64,000 nucleotides of DNA. Origin: an uncultured Eggerthella sp. (GTDB lineage Bacteria > Actinomycetota > Coriobacteriia > Coriobacteriales > Eggerthellaceae). This document shows positions 52,313 to 61,402 of this stretch, piece by piece. The stretch spans positions 186,001 through 250,000 of the forward strand of contig CALLDI010000007.1 of NCBI GenBank assembly GCA_937998355.1, read 5' to 3'. Below the pieces are notes generated by a model that ran no database searches, was not told the DNA's origin, and saw only the letters and a list, made by a program, of their open reading frames with translations. Each line of letters starts with the position of its first letter. The stretch's first letter is position 1. Both the position numbers and the translations under genes were made by a program.

Positions 52313-53440
52313 CTAACTAAGGATATCGAAAACGCCTGTCAACACTTTATCGATATCATTGTCGGTCATGTCGGCATAGAGCGGAAGCCTCAACGTGCGA
52401 ACGCCTAGATCCTCTGTAACAGGACAAGATTCGGGGCTATTGCCGAGCTCTAATCCCTTTGGCGATGAATGCAAAGGAACATAACAAATATAGGCCATGA
52501 TGTCGCGCTCTTTTAAGCCATCAACAAGTTCGGTCCTAATCTTCTCGGTCGGAAGCACGATATTATACATGTGGGCATTATGCTGAACATCCTCTGGAAC
52601 AACAAGACGTCGAAGCTTCCCGTCTTTTTCAAGCGAGGCGAGCTCGTTCTGATAGGAGTTCCATACATGCATACGCTTGGCAAGAATTTCATCGTATCGA
52701 TCCATCTGGGCAGCAAGCAACGCAGCCAACAAATCAGATGGAAGGAAAGATGATCCTATATCATGCCATGTATATTTATCGGTCCACCCACGAAGCACGT
52801 GACGACGATTCGTCCCCTTCTCGCGAATGATCTCGGCTCTGTCCAAGTACTTCTCTTCATTAAGAACAATAGCGCCGCCCTCGCCCATCACATAGTTTTT
52901 CGTCTCATGAAAACTATAACAACCAAACTCAGATAGCGTTCCTGCATACCGGCCTTTATAAGTTGAGCCGACCGCCTGAGCCGCGTCTTCAATAACAAAA
53001 AGCCCATTCTTATTTGCGATCTGATTGATGGTGTCCATCTCTGCGGGTATTCCCGCGTAATCGATCGCATAGATAGCACGTGTTTTATCAGTGATCAATT
53101 GCTCGATAAGAGATTCGTCCATATTGAGCGTGTCTGGACGAATATCACAAAATACAGGAATCGCACCGCGAAGAAGAAAAGCATTCACCGTTGAAGAGAA
53201 CGTAAAAGAAGGAACGATCACTTCATCGCCCGGCTGCAGATCAATCAAAATAGAAGCCATCTCAAGCGCCGTAGTGCCTGATGTGGTAAGCAGCATCTTA
53301 TCGATACCAAACCGCTCCCGAAACTGGTCATATACCTTGAATGTATATTTCCCATCCCCTGAAGACTTACTGGTACGAAGCGCATCAATAAGGTATTCTT
53401 CTTCGAGATCAGCGACAGATGCTTTATTAAAAGGAATCAT
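52313..53440 (-). CDS. dTDP-4-keto-6-deoxyhexose 4-aminotransferase, WecE/RffA-like
   Basis: 375 residues from ATG 53440 (MIPFNKASV), preceded by AAAGGAATAAC. It follows the WecE pattern closely: SGDGKYTFKVYDQF, LTTSGTTALEMASILIDLQPGDEVIVPSFTF, VHYAG-like YAIDYAGIPAEMDT, VIEDAAQAVGSTYKGR, GCYSFHETKNYVMGEGG with the PLP lysine, and EIIREKGTNRRHVLRGWTDKYTWHDIGSS (in part). WecE makes dTDP-4-amino-4,6-dideoxygalactose. Acting after the 2,3-dehydratase and reductase it would yield a 4-amino-2,4,6-trideoxyhexose (inference). It lies five bases upstream of the EvaA gene. Confidence 0.93.
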   Translation of the reverse strand: MIPFNKASVADLEEEYLIDALRTSKSSGDGKYTFKVYDQFRERFGIDKMLLTTSGTTALEMASILIDLQPGDEVIVPSFTFSSTVNAFLLRGAIPVFCDIRPDTLNMDESLIEQLITDKTRAIYAIDYAGIPAEMDTINQIANKNGLFVIEDAAQAVGSTYKGRYAGTLSEFGCYSFHETKNYVMGEGGAIVLNEEKYLDRAEIIREKGTNRRHVLRGWTDKYTWHDIGSSFLPSDLLAALLAAQMDRYDEILAKRMHVWNSYQNELASLEKDGKLRRLVVPEDVQHNAHMYNIVLPTEKIRTELVDGLKERDIMAYICYVPLHSSPKGLELGNSPESCPVTEDLGVRTLRLPLYADMTDNDIDKVLTGVFDILS

Positions 53441-53649
53441 GTTATTCCTTTCATCCATTCAATCAATCGTAAAGCCTACTCGGCTCAGTCATTCTACCAC
53501 ACACCCAAGTAAACACATATTTTCCCTGCCGCATGGGCAGCCGAAACAAACTATTTCAGCTGAAGCTAAATGCTCAACATGCATTTGAGGTCATATACGC
53601 TCTTTTATATCCATATAGACCTATGCATCATAAGGTGTTCTGTTTTTTG

Positions 53650-54597
53650 CTATTTTGCCGAGAGATAGACCAAACCAGCGATATTGCACTGAGCAAATCG
53701 AAGTTCTTCAACGACGTTTGAAAGAGCTTTGCGAGAATCGAGCCACTCGCGCACACAAAGAATGGTGACATCGGCCTCTTTTGCAACGTAGACTGCGCCC
53801 ATGCCTTCAGAAATCGGGGAACACTCGATTATCGAGATGATGCCCGGCAAAGGAATCTCATTGAAGCCCTCCGCATGAGGGTTTCCTTTGATTCGACGTA
53901 CAGCTGTACCTGAATGCTCGAATGCGCTTGCCAGCTCTGCACAGGTGATCGTCGCGCCCGTCAGACCCGTAGGAACGATCGCGATGGTCGACGGTGGCTC
54001 ATCGGATAAGAATCGAACGTTAGCCAACAGACGTTCGCCTCTATCGCGATTAGGTATATCTCCGATGATCGGAATATCTAAAAGCCTCTCGACGTCGTTC
54101 TTAGACTTGACCGGAGTTTTAACCGAATCGACGACACCCACGATGCAGATCGCTATAAAAAGGCCGCAAATAAATGCGATCAGCGCCGTTTTCAAAATGT
54201 TCGGAGAAACATTTTCGGCATACGAAGCTTCATTAGTACTGATGGCGGCAGTTTTGTTCGTTTTTCGTGCATCATCTGCCACTGCTAGAACCGTGGCGTT
54301 CGCCGCTGCGATAGTTCCGCCATAATCCTCGCCTTTTGCAGTAATCGTAATTGTCCGATATGCGGTATCCGTTTTCGAAGAAACAGTAATGCCGTTTTGA
54401 GAGAAGACCCCTGCTTCGCTTTGAGCAAAACCACCTGTAAGCGCAATATCGCCATCTGTCAAAAGGGTAGCTCTTGCCTCGTAGGTTTGCGGTCCTACGA
54501 TGATGACCAAGGCAGCGATCACCGCGCACGCAACTGGCAGCGCGATGATCACCTTCAGGAAATGACGGATCAGCTTCCACAGATCAGAAAGGCTCAT
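53650..54597 (-). CDS. Wzz-type chain-length protein fused to a degenerate BY-kinase-like domain
   Basis: 315 residues from ATG 54597, with GAGGGA upstream; a TTG at 54606 is an alternative. Two membrane helices (about 16-34 and 135-155) flank an extracytoplasmic region, the YveK/CpsC pattern. After helix 2, TPVKSKNDVERLLDIPIIGDIP is the usual junction, and a cytosolic ~120-residue domain follows that looks like a BY-kinase P-loop domain (TIAIVPTGLTGATITCAELASAFEHSG, then IISIIECSP, ADVTILCVRE). The Walker A glycine-lysine motif is absent (PTGLTGATIT at 209-218) and no tyrosine cluster closes the protein, so it should not bind ATP normally. It probably regulates chain length. Confidence 0.85.
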   Translation of the reverse strand: MSLSDLWKLIRHFLKVIIALPVACAVIAALVIIVGPQTYEARATLLTDGDIALTGGFAQSEAGVFSQNGITVSSKTDTAYRTITITAKGEDYGGTIAAANATVLAVADDARKTNKTAAISTNEASYAENVSPNILKTALIAFICGLFIAICIVGVVDSVKTPVKSKNDVERLLDIPIIGDIPNRDRGERLLANVRFLSDEPPSTIAIVPTGLTGATITCAELASAFEHSGTAVRRIKGNPHAEGFNEIPLPGIISIIECSPISEGMGAVYVAKEADVTILCVREWLDSRKALSNVVEELRFAQCNIAGLVYLSAK

Positions 54598-54673
54598 ACT
54601 CTTCAATCCCTCACATACAATAGGATGCTCTTTTGCAACAGCCCGCTATCATGCCTTGTCTATCTAGCTATTC

Positions 54674-56056
54674 CTAAATGGTCATGAAACCGAGGAACTG
54701 CGCCAAGAACGAGATGAAGACGATCGCGATGAGAATAGGCGCGATGTACTTGATCATGATGCGCCATGCAGCACGCCACCTGAATGGCGAGGAGACCATG
54801 ATCTCGTCCTCGATGATCTTGGGCTTGATGCACCAACCCACGAAGATGCAGGTAAGGAACGCCACGATCGGCATCATGATGGTGTTCGAGACGAAGTCGA
54901 AGAAGTCGAGCAGCGAGCTGCCTTCGCCCAGCGGTTCGATGAACGACAGACCGTTGTAGCCCAAGTTCACGAACACGGCCGCCAGACCGATGATGATGAA
55001 CGTGAGCAACGTCGCCTTCTTACGCGAGCACTTCGCACCGTCATGCATGATGGAAACACAGGTCTCGGTGAGTGAGATGGCCGACGTGAGCGCCGCGAAG
55101 ATGACGAGCAGGAAGAACAGCACGCCGATGATGGGTGCGAAATCGCCGAAGCTCGCGAACATCTGCGGCAACACGATGAACATGAGGCCCGGACCAGAGT
55201 TCTCCGTGACAGACTCAGGCGAACCGAGCGCAACGAACGCAGCCGGCACGATCATGAGGCCAGCCAGGAAGGACACGCCGATATCGAAACCTGCAACGCG
55301 GATCGCGCTGGAGGTGAGCGAATCGCGCTGCTTCATGTAGGAACCGTAGGTGACCATGATGCCCATCGCAATGGAAAGCGAGAAGAACATCTGCCCCAAC
55401 GCCGCGACCACGAGCTCGACCGAGAACGCCGAGAAATCGGGAACCAAGTAATAGGCAGCACCGTCGAGCGCGCCAGGCTGGCAGAGCGTATACACGACCA
55501 AAATGATGGTCATGATGATGAGCGCAGGCATCATGACGAGGTTCGCCTTCTCGATACCGCCCTTGATGCCGCGGGACACGACGAAGAAGACGATGAACAT
55601 GAAGATGAACAGCCAAATGTAGGACTCGAAATTGCTGGTGATGAAGCCCGAGAAGTAATCGCCACCATCGCCGATCGCAGTAGGAGCGTCGAAGAAATAG
55701 GCGCCCAGGTACTTCGCGACCCAGCCACCGATCACGCAATAATACGGCGTGATGATGAAGGGAACGAGCGAAGCCAAGATGCCGATGAAAGCGTATTTCT
55801 TGCCGAACATCTTGAACGCGCCGATGGTCGACTGACGCGTCTTACGACCGAGCGCGATCTCGACCAGCAGAAGCGACAAGCCAAAGGTGAATACGAGCAC
55901 CAGATACGTGAGCAAGAACATGCCGCCGCCATATTTCGCAGCGAGGTACGGGAAACGCCAGAGGTTGCCCAGACCGACCGCAGAAGCTGCAGCAGCGAGG
56001 ATGAATGCCCACTTGCTCGACCAAGTGTCACGAGCAGCATGTGCAAGTTGTGCCAT
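54674..56056 (-). CDS. Sodium-dependent (SNF/NSS family) symporter
   Basis: 460 residues, about eleven to twelve helices. TM1 reads SAVGLGNLWRFPYLAAKYGGG. The family's central features VELVVAALGQMFFSLSIAMG and YGSYMKQRDS are present. Similar to, but distinct from, the member at 18668-20053: here the C-terminus ends in a single helix after PFRWRAAWRIMIKYIAPI. Amino acid import is likely, substrate unknown. GGGGGATCT precedes the ATG. It marks the return to G+C-rich core sequence after the polysaccharide locus. Confidence 0.94.
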   Translation of the reverse strand: MAQLAHAARDTWSSKWAFILAAAASAVGLGNLWRFPYLAAKYGGGMFLLTYLVLVFTFGLSLLLVEIALGRKTRQSTIGAFKMFGKKYAFIGILASLVPFIITPYYCVIGGWVAKYLGAYFFDAPTAIGDGGDYFSGFITSNFESYIWLFIFMFIVFFVVSRGIKGGIEKANLVMMPALIIMTIILVVYTLCQPGALDGAAYYLVPDFSAFSVELVVAALGQMFFSLSIAMGIMVTYGSYMKQRDSLTSSAIRVAGFDIGVSFLAGLMIVPAAFVALGSPESVTENSGPGLMFIVLPQMFASFGDFAPIIGVLFFLLVIFAALTSAISLTETCVSIMHDGAKCSRKKATLLTFIIIGLAAVFVNLGYNGLSFIEPLGEGSSLLDFFDFVSNTIMMPIVAFLTCIFVGWCIKPKIIEDEIMVSSPFRWRAAWRIMIKYIAPILIAIVFISFLAQFLGFMTI

Positions 56057-56214
56057 AGATCCCCCATTCAGGTAATTTTGCTTCTACCTAAAATAGCAAA
56101 AGAACCTCGAAATCTTCACAGGAACGACCTATGGGGAGCGAACGGCTGAAAGTGATAGAAGGATGTCGATATGGGGGCGTTGGCACGCGGGAACACGACC
56201 GAGCATGCGGGCAT

Positions 56215-57582
56215 CTAGTTAGCTGACTGACCACCCTGTGCACGGGCACGTCGACGGGCGCGGGCGCTCGCAGCCGAGAGCACGGTCGCGTTCGGCGTTT
56301 CCGCGCTCGCCTCTGGAGCGCTCGATACCTCGGGCTCCTGCACTTCGATGATGGGCAGCTTGCCTGTATCGGCTTCTGAAGGCTGGATCTCGGGCACCGC
56401 GTAGAGCGAAGCGTACGCTGGCGTGGGTGGCTCTTGGGCGATGCGAAGCGGAGAAGGATCCTCTCGCAATATCGGATCTCGATTCGCCGCCGCAAACCCT
56501 TCCTCCGAGACCGCATGCATCTCGCCCGTGTCCGCAATATCGAGGTTCGGGCCGCGCGGGATGACGAACTCGCGCTCCTTCTCTTTGTCCTGGCGCCATT
56601 TCGCCCAAGGCGCTCCGCCAGAGGTAGCAGACCCTTTGCCCGCCTTCTTCGTCTTCTTCTTTTTCTTGCCCTCACCCTGCGATGTCTTCTTTTCAGGCTT
56701 CGCTGGTGCGTCATCTTCGAGCGTATCGAGCGGCACTTCATCGATCGCTTGAGAGAGATGGTTCTCGACCTCAAGTTCGCCCAACAACTGGTGTGGTCGC
56801 GGATCGTAATAATAATGCTGCTCTTCGTAGTTCACATGCCAGAGCACGAGGCCTTCTGCTGGAGCATTCTGCCCCGCCGTCTGACGATTACGCGCCTGCA
56901 ACACTTCATGCACCCACTCAGGAGGACGTTTTCCAAGACCAACCAATGCGAGGGTACCGACCATGGTACGCACCATCGAATGGAGGAATGCATTGCCGAT
57001 CACGGTCATGACGACGAAATTCGAGTTCCAGATCTGTTCCTGGCGGAAATTGATCTCAGCCACGTAGCGATGCGTCGGCTTACCCTTCGCGGACACCGCC
57101 ATGCAAAAGCTCTTGAAATCATGCTCGCCCAACAAGAAGCGGGAAGCTTCCTTCATCGCCTCGAGATCGAGCGGCTTGCCCAGATGCCAACTGAACTTCT
57201 CCATGAGCAAGGGAGCTGCGGCATCGGTGCAGATGTAATAGCGATATTCACGCGACACGGCCGAGAAGCGTGCCGAGAAATCTTCTGGCATCGGGCGCAC
57301 GCTGCGAAATGAGATCGCCTCGTGCGTGAGCGCATTGAGAGATTTCAGCAGGCTTTCGGGCTTACGGCGCAGCCATTCGTCATCCAGCAGATCGAAGGAG
57401 ACGACCTGGCACAGTGCATGCACGCCCGCGTCCGTGCGGCCCGCACACGTGGTCTCGATGGGTCTACGAAACAGCAGTTCGAGCGCTTCTTCGATGCTAC
57501 CCTGCACCGTGAGCTGCGCGTTCTGTCGCGCGAAGCCCGAGAACGGCTCGCCGTTGTATGAAAGCCATGCCGCGATCTTCAT
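56215..57582 (-). CDS. truA: tRNA pseudouridine(38-40) synthase TruA with a long C-terminal extension
   Basis: 455 residues, against about 250 for the family. Residues 1-~275 are a complete TruA: catalytic Asp51 in CAGRTDAGVHA, YRYYICTD, SFCMAVSAKG, and MVRTMVGTL. The rest (~180 residues) is predicted disordered: acidic stretches, the block KKKKKTKKAGKG, PWAKWRQDKEKER, and a Glu/Pro/Ala-rich tail ending RARRRARAQGG. This tail may bind RNA or ribosomes. The gene starts four bases after dnaE stops and is probably translated from the same mRNA. Confidence 0.94.
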   Translation of the reverse strand: MKIAAWLSYNGEPFSGFARQNAQLTVQGSIEEALELLFRRPIETTCAGRTDAGVHALCQVVSFDLLDDEWLRRKPESLLKSLNALTHEAISFRSVRPMPEDFSARFSAVSREYRYYICTDAAAPLLMEKFSWHLGKPLDLEAMKEASRFLLGEHDFKSFCMAVSAKGKPTHRYVAEINFRQEQIWNSNFVVMTVIGNAFLHSMVRTMVGTLALVGLGKRPPEWVHEVLQARNRQTAGQNAPAEGLVLWHVNYEEQHYYYDPRPHQLLGELEVENHLSQAIDEVPLDTLEDDAPAKPEKKTSQGEGKKKKKTKKAGKGSATSGGAPWAKWRQDKEKEREFVIPRGPNLDIADTGEMHAVSEEGFAAANRDPILREDPSPLRIAQEPPTPAYASLYAVPEIQPSEADTGKLPIIEVQEPEVSSAPEASAETPNATVLSAASARARRRARAQGGQSAN

Positions 57583-57586
57583 GGGG

Positions 57587-60500
57587 CTACGACGCCTTCC
57601 AAATCTCGCGGCCGAACAAGTCGTGCAAATTCGCCTTCAGGCTGTTGTTGCGTGCATCGATGGTCATCGGCAGTTCCGCGCGCATGCGATTGCCGTCGGT
57701 CTGCGTGACGAAGAGTACGATGGGATCGTTGCCCGGATGGCCATTCAGGATCTCGAACAGGCGCGAAGATGCTACGGGGTTCAGCTCGTTCGACTGGACC
57801 TGCAGCTCAAGACAGACGGGCTTGGCATTCTTCTGTTCTTCGGTCAGCTCGAGCTTCTCGATCTCGTAGACGATGAGCTGGCTTCCGCGGTCGCCCACTT
57901 CAAACTTGCCGCGCGCCGCGATGACCGCATCTTCGACGAGCACATCGGAGAACTTCTCGTAGTCGAAGCAGATACATTCGATGCTCGCTGCCAGGTCTTC
58001 GAGCAGGAACGTTGCCATGAGCGTACCGCGCTTGGTGCGCTTGGTGTTCACTTCCGAGACCATGCCTGCGCACTTGATGTTCTTCAGGCCGTCCTGTCGT
58101 TCGTTCAGCTGCGTCATGGTGTATTTGTTCGTTTGTGAAAGGTACCCCTCGTACGGGCCCAAAGGATGGGCCGATACGTACATCTTCAGGATCTCCTTTT
58201 CGAATGCGAGCTTGGTGCGATCGTCCCATTCCACACCATTCGGCTCGGGGATGTCTTGCACGAAACCAGCATCCGGATCATCCGCGAACATGTCGAACAT
58301 GCTCACCTGACCAGCAGATTTATCTTTTTGACGCTTGGCCGCTTCGTCGAGCAGCGGCGTTTCATCGATGAAGTACATGAGCTGCTTGCGCGTGTAGTTC
58401 GTCGAATCAAACGCACCCGATTTCACCAGCGCTTCGAGCGTCTTGCGGTTGTAACAAGTAGCATCGACGCGGTTCACGAAATCATGCAGCGAGGTGAAGG
58501 AGCCGTTCTCTTCGCGCTCGTCGATGATGGCTTGAACGACCTTCGCTCCCACACCACGCACGCCCGCTAGACCGAAGCGAATGCCGCCATCGACCGGGGT
58601 GAACTCCATGCTGGAGGAGTTGATGTCGGGCGGGAGCACAGGGGTGCCGTTATGGTTCGCGCTGGCGATGTAGCGAATGAGCTTGTCGTTGCTGCCCATG
58701 TAGCTGGTGAGCACCGCCGCCATGAATTCGTTAGGGTAATGCGCCTTCAGGTACGCCGTGCGCATGACCAGGATGGCATACGCCGCCGAATGCGACTTAT
58801 TGAACGCGTACTTCGCGAACTTCAGCGCGTCTTGCCAGATCTGCTGTGCCACTTCGAGCGAGAAGCCATTCTCGACCGCACCGGAATCCCAGTCGGCCTG
58901 CAGTTGGTTCATGACCTCGATGTTCTTCTTGCCCATCGCCTTACGCAGTTTGTCGGACTTACCGCGCGAAAAGCCGCACATATCGATCGAGATCTGCATG
59001 ATCTGCTCCTGGTAGACCATGGTTCCGAAGGTCTCTTCAAGGATAGGGCGCAGGCGGTCGTCGTAATAATGCACCGCGCCGGGGTCCTTCGCAGCTTTGA
59101 TGTAGTCTTCGACCATGCCGGACTCGAGCGGACCGGGGCGATTGAGCGCGATGGACGCGACGACATCGGAGAATTGCCTCGGAGGCAGGCGCTTGAAGAG
59201 ACTCACATAGAGCGCGCCTTCCACCTGGAAGAGGCCATCCATGTTGCCCGATTGCATGAGTTCGAAGGCTTTTTCGTCGTCGGTCGGGATCTCTTCGGGC
59301 ACGATCTTGGTGCCGTAACGTTTCTCGATGTTCTTACATGCGATCGAGAGCACGTCGAGCGTTCGAAGACCCAAGAAGTCCATCTTGAGCAAGCCCAGGT
59401 CAGGCGTATAGTGGCCGTCGTACTGGGTGATGATGCCGCCACCCTTAGTGTCACGCTTCATGGGTACATGATCGCTCATGGGGTCGCGACAGATGATGGT
59501 GGCGCAGGCGTGCACGCCTTCGCCACGCACGTGACCTTCGATCGACTTCGCCGCATCGATGACCTGGCGCACGTCAGTCTCTTCCTGGTACGCCTTCGCG
59601 AGGTCGGGATTCTTTTCGAGCGCTTCGTCGATGGTGATGCCGAGCTCGTTGCCGATCATCTTGCAGATGCGGTCGCCCGTACTGTAAGGATAGTCGAGCA
59701 CGCGGGCAGCATCGCGCACAGCATTCTTCGCCTGCAGCGTGCCGAACGTGATGACCTGCGAAACGTGGTCTTCGCCGTACACATCTTTGATATGGTTGAT
59801 GACCTCTTCGCGTCTGCCCTGCTCAAAGTCGACGTCGATATCGGGCATCTCCACACGTTCGGGCGAAAGGAAACGTTCGAACATGAGACCGTTGGGCAAC
59901 GGATCAAGGTCGGTGATCTCCATCGCGTATGCCACGATCGCGCCTGCCGCAGAGCCACGGCCCGGACCGACGCCGATGCCTTGGCTGCGTGCCCACTCGA
60001 TGTATTCCTGCACGATGAGGAAGTAAGCCGGGAAGCCCTGGTCGATGATGACCTGCATCTCGTAGTCCGCCTGCTTCTGCACATGCTCGGGCACGGGGTC
60101 GCCATAGCGTTTCACCAGGCCTTCTTGCACGCGCTTGCGGAAGTAGGATTCCTCGGTCTCGCCTTCGGGCAGCGGGAACTTCGGCAGAATAGGGTCACGT
60201 TCCAGCTCAACGTTACACTTCTCTGCGATCTCGATGGTGTTATCGCACGCCTCGGGGAAATCGCGCAGCGCTTCGCGCATCTCCTCTTCGGTCTTCATGT
60301 AGAACTGGTCGTTCGGAAATTTGAAGCGCTTCTCTTGATTGATGGTCTGGTTGGTGCCGATGCACAGCATGACATCTTGCGCTTGCGCGTCTTCCTGCGT
60401 GAGGTAGTGGAAGTCGTTCGTGGCGATGGTCTTCAGCCCTAGGTGATTCGCGATCTCCGTGAGCTTCTGATTCATCTCGCGCTGAGTCTTGCCTGCGTTG

Positions 60501-61051
60501 GTAAGAATGCCCTGGTCCTGCAGTTCGATGTAGAAATCGCCCGGCTCGTAGAGCGCCGAGAGCTTCTTGGCCCACTCGACCGCCTCGTCCATCTGGTCGG
60601 CATCGATGCAGCGCGGGATGATGCCCGCGATACAGGCGCTAGTAGCGATGACGCCTTCGGAATACTTCTCGAGCATTTCGAAGGTGGTGCGCGGACGATA
60701 ATAGAAGTTGTCGACGTGCGATTCGCTGACCAGCTTCACGATGTTGTGGTAACCCGTGTTGTTCTTCGCTAGCAGGATCATGTGATGAAGCTTCTGCTTC
60801 TCTTTTTTAAGAGATGAATCGGTGGTGAAGTAGATCTCGCAACCAAAAATGGGCTTGACCCATACGTCCATCTCTTTCTTCACCTTATCGCACGCATCCG
60901 CGAGCTCTGGCACGCCCGACATGACGCCATGGTCGGTGATCGCCACTGCCGGCATGCCCAATTCAGCGGCGCGCTTGACCATGTCGTAGATCTTGGTGGC
61001 GCCATCGAGCAGCGAGTATTCCGTATGGTTGTGAAGATGAACGAAGGCCAT
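57587..61051 (-). CDS. dnaE: DNA polymerase III alpha subunit DnaE
   Basis: 1154 residues from ATG 61051 (MAFVHLHNHTEYSLLDG), preceded by AAGGAAAT; an open frame extends upstream but has no domain. The PHP domain comes first (HNHTEYSLLDG, AITDHGVMSG, IFGCEIYF), the polymerase palm has GVGPGRGSAAGAIVAY and PDIDVDFEQGRR, followed by fingers and the HhH region (GVRGVGAKVVQAI), and an OB fold (KCAGMVSEVNTKRTKRG). Length is normal for DnaE1, the main replicative polymerase. It is operonic with truA. Confidence 0.97.
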   Translation of the reverse strand: MAFVHLHNHTEYSLLDGATKIYDMVKRAAELGMPAVAITDHGVMSGVPELADACDKVKKEMDVWVKPIFGCEIYFTTDSSLKKEKQKLHHMILLAKNNTGYHNIVKLVSESHVDNFYYRPRTTFEMLEKYSEGVIATSACIAGIIPRCIDADQMDEAVEWAKKLSALYEPGDFYIELQDQGILTNAGKTQREMNQKLTEIANHLGLKTIATNDFHYLTQEDAQAQDVMLCIGTNQTINQEKRFKFPNDQFYMKTEEEMREALRDFPEACDNTIEIAEKCNVELERDPILPKFPLPEGETEESYFRKRVQEGLVKRYGDPVPEHVQKQADYEMQVIIDQGFPAYFLIVQEYIEWARSQGIGVGPGRGSAAGAIVAYAMEITDLDPLPNGLMFERFLSPERVEMPDIDVDFEQGRREEVINHIKDVYGEDHVSQVITFGTLQAKNAVRDAARVLDYPYSTGDRICKMIGNELGITIDEALEKNPDLAKAYQEETDVRQVIDAAKSIEGHVRGEGVHACATIICRDPMSDHVPMKRDTKGGGIITQYDGHYTPDLGLLKMDFLGLRTLDVLSIACKNIEKRYGTKIVPEEIPTDDEKAFELMQSGNMDGLFQVEGALYVSLFKRLPPRQFSDVVASIALNRPGPLESGMVEDYIKAAKDPGAVHYYDDRLRPILEETFGTMVYQEQIMQISIDMCGFSRGKSDKLRKAMGKKNIEVMNQLQADWDSGAVENGFSLEVAQQIWQDALKFAKYAFNKSHSAAYAILVMRTAYLKAHYPNEFMAAVLTSYMGSNDKLIRYIASANHNGTPVLPPDINSSSMEFTPVDGGIRFGLAGVRGVGAKVVQAIIDEREENGSFTSLHDFVNRVDATCYNRKTLEALVKSGAFDSTNYTRKQLMYFIDETPLLDEAAKRQKDKSAGQVSMFDMFADDPDAGFVQDIPEPNGVEWDDRTKLAFEKEILKMYVSAHPLGPYEGYLSQTNKYTMTQLNERQDGLKNIKCAGMVSEVNTKRTKRGTLMATFLLEDLAASIECICFDYEKFSDVLVEDAVIAARGKFEVGDRGSQLIVYEIEKLELTEEQKNAKPVCLELQVQSNELNPVASSRLFEILNGHPGNDPIVLFVTQTDGNRMRAELPMTIDARNNSLKANLHDLFGREIWKAS

Positions 61052-61361
61052 GAGCAATTTCCTTAATATGCTGAGAACGTACGGTCGTTTGCTTGCTGAA
61101 ACGCGCGCGAAAAGGTCGATCGCAGAGAGTCGAAACGCCGATTCGCACACGTGAGATTTCAGGGTTTCATTGTGCCACCTTCGAAGGTGAGTTTCTAGGG
61201 CTTGACAGCTTGTTTCCCAAACTCGCCATGAACGGTTCGTGTTACGTATCGGAAAGAATCTTTCTATAAGATGCGCAAAACCCCTGTTCGCCATGAACAC
61301 AATATATTGTGGCACGAAGGTAATAATGGGGATTTCTTGCACAAAATATAGGTTTTTTCGG

Positions 61362-61390
61362 TTTACACCTCGATCTCGATGAGGTAGCAT
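61362..61390 (+). promoter_or_regulatory. Promoter of the NrdD-like gene
   Basis: A -35 of TTTACA (61362-61367) and a -10 of TAGCAT (61385-61390) are spaced by 17 bases. Transcription would start about 61397, ~85 bases before the coding region. Confidence 0.6.
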
Positions 61391-61402
61391 GAATGCAGTA
61401 AG

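Noticed and set aside
25476..54600. Integrase, transposase or phage genes at the borders of the polysaccharide island
   Set aside because: None was recognised; the border genes are a surface protein and a sodium symporter, and tRNA-Thr at 20.2 kb is 5 kb away without a visible attachment-site duplication.
58652..60442. A plus-strand open frame of 596 codons opposite dnaE
   Set aside because: It lies wholly within dnaE and its product (Val/Arg/His/Asp-rich) matches no family.
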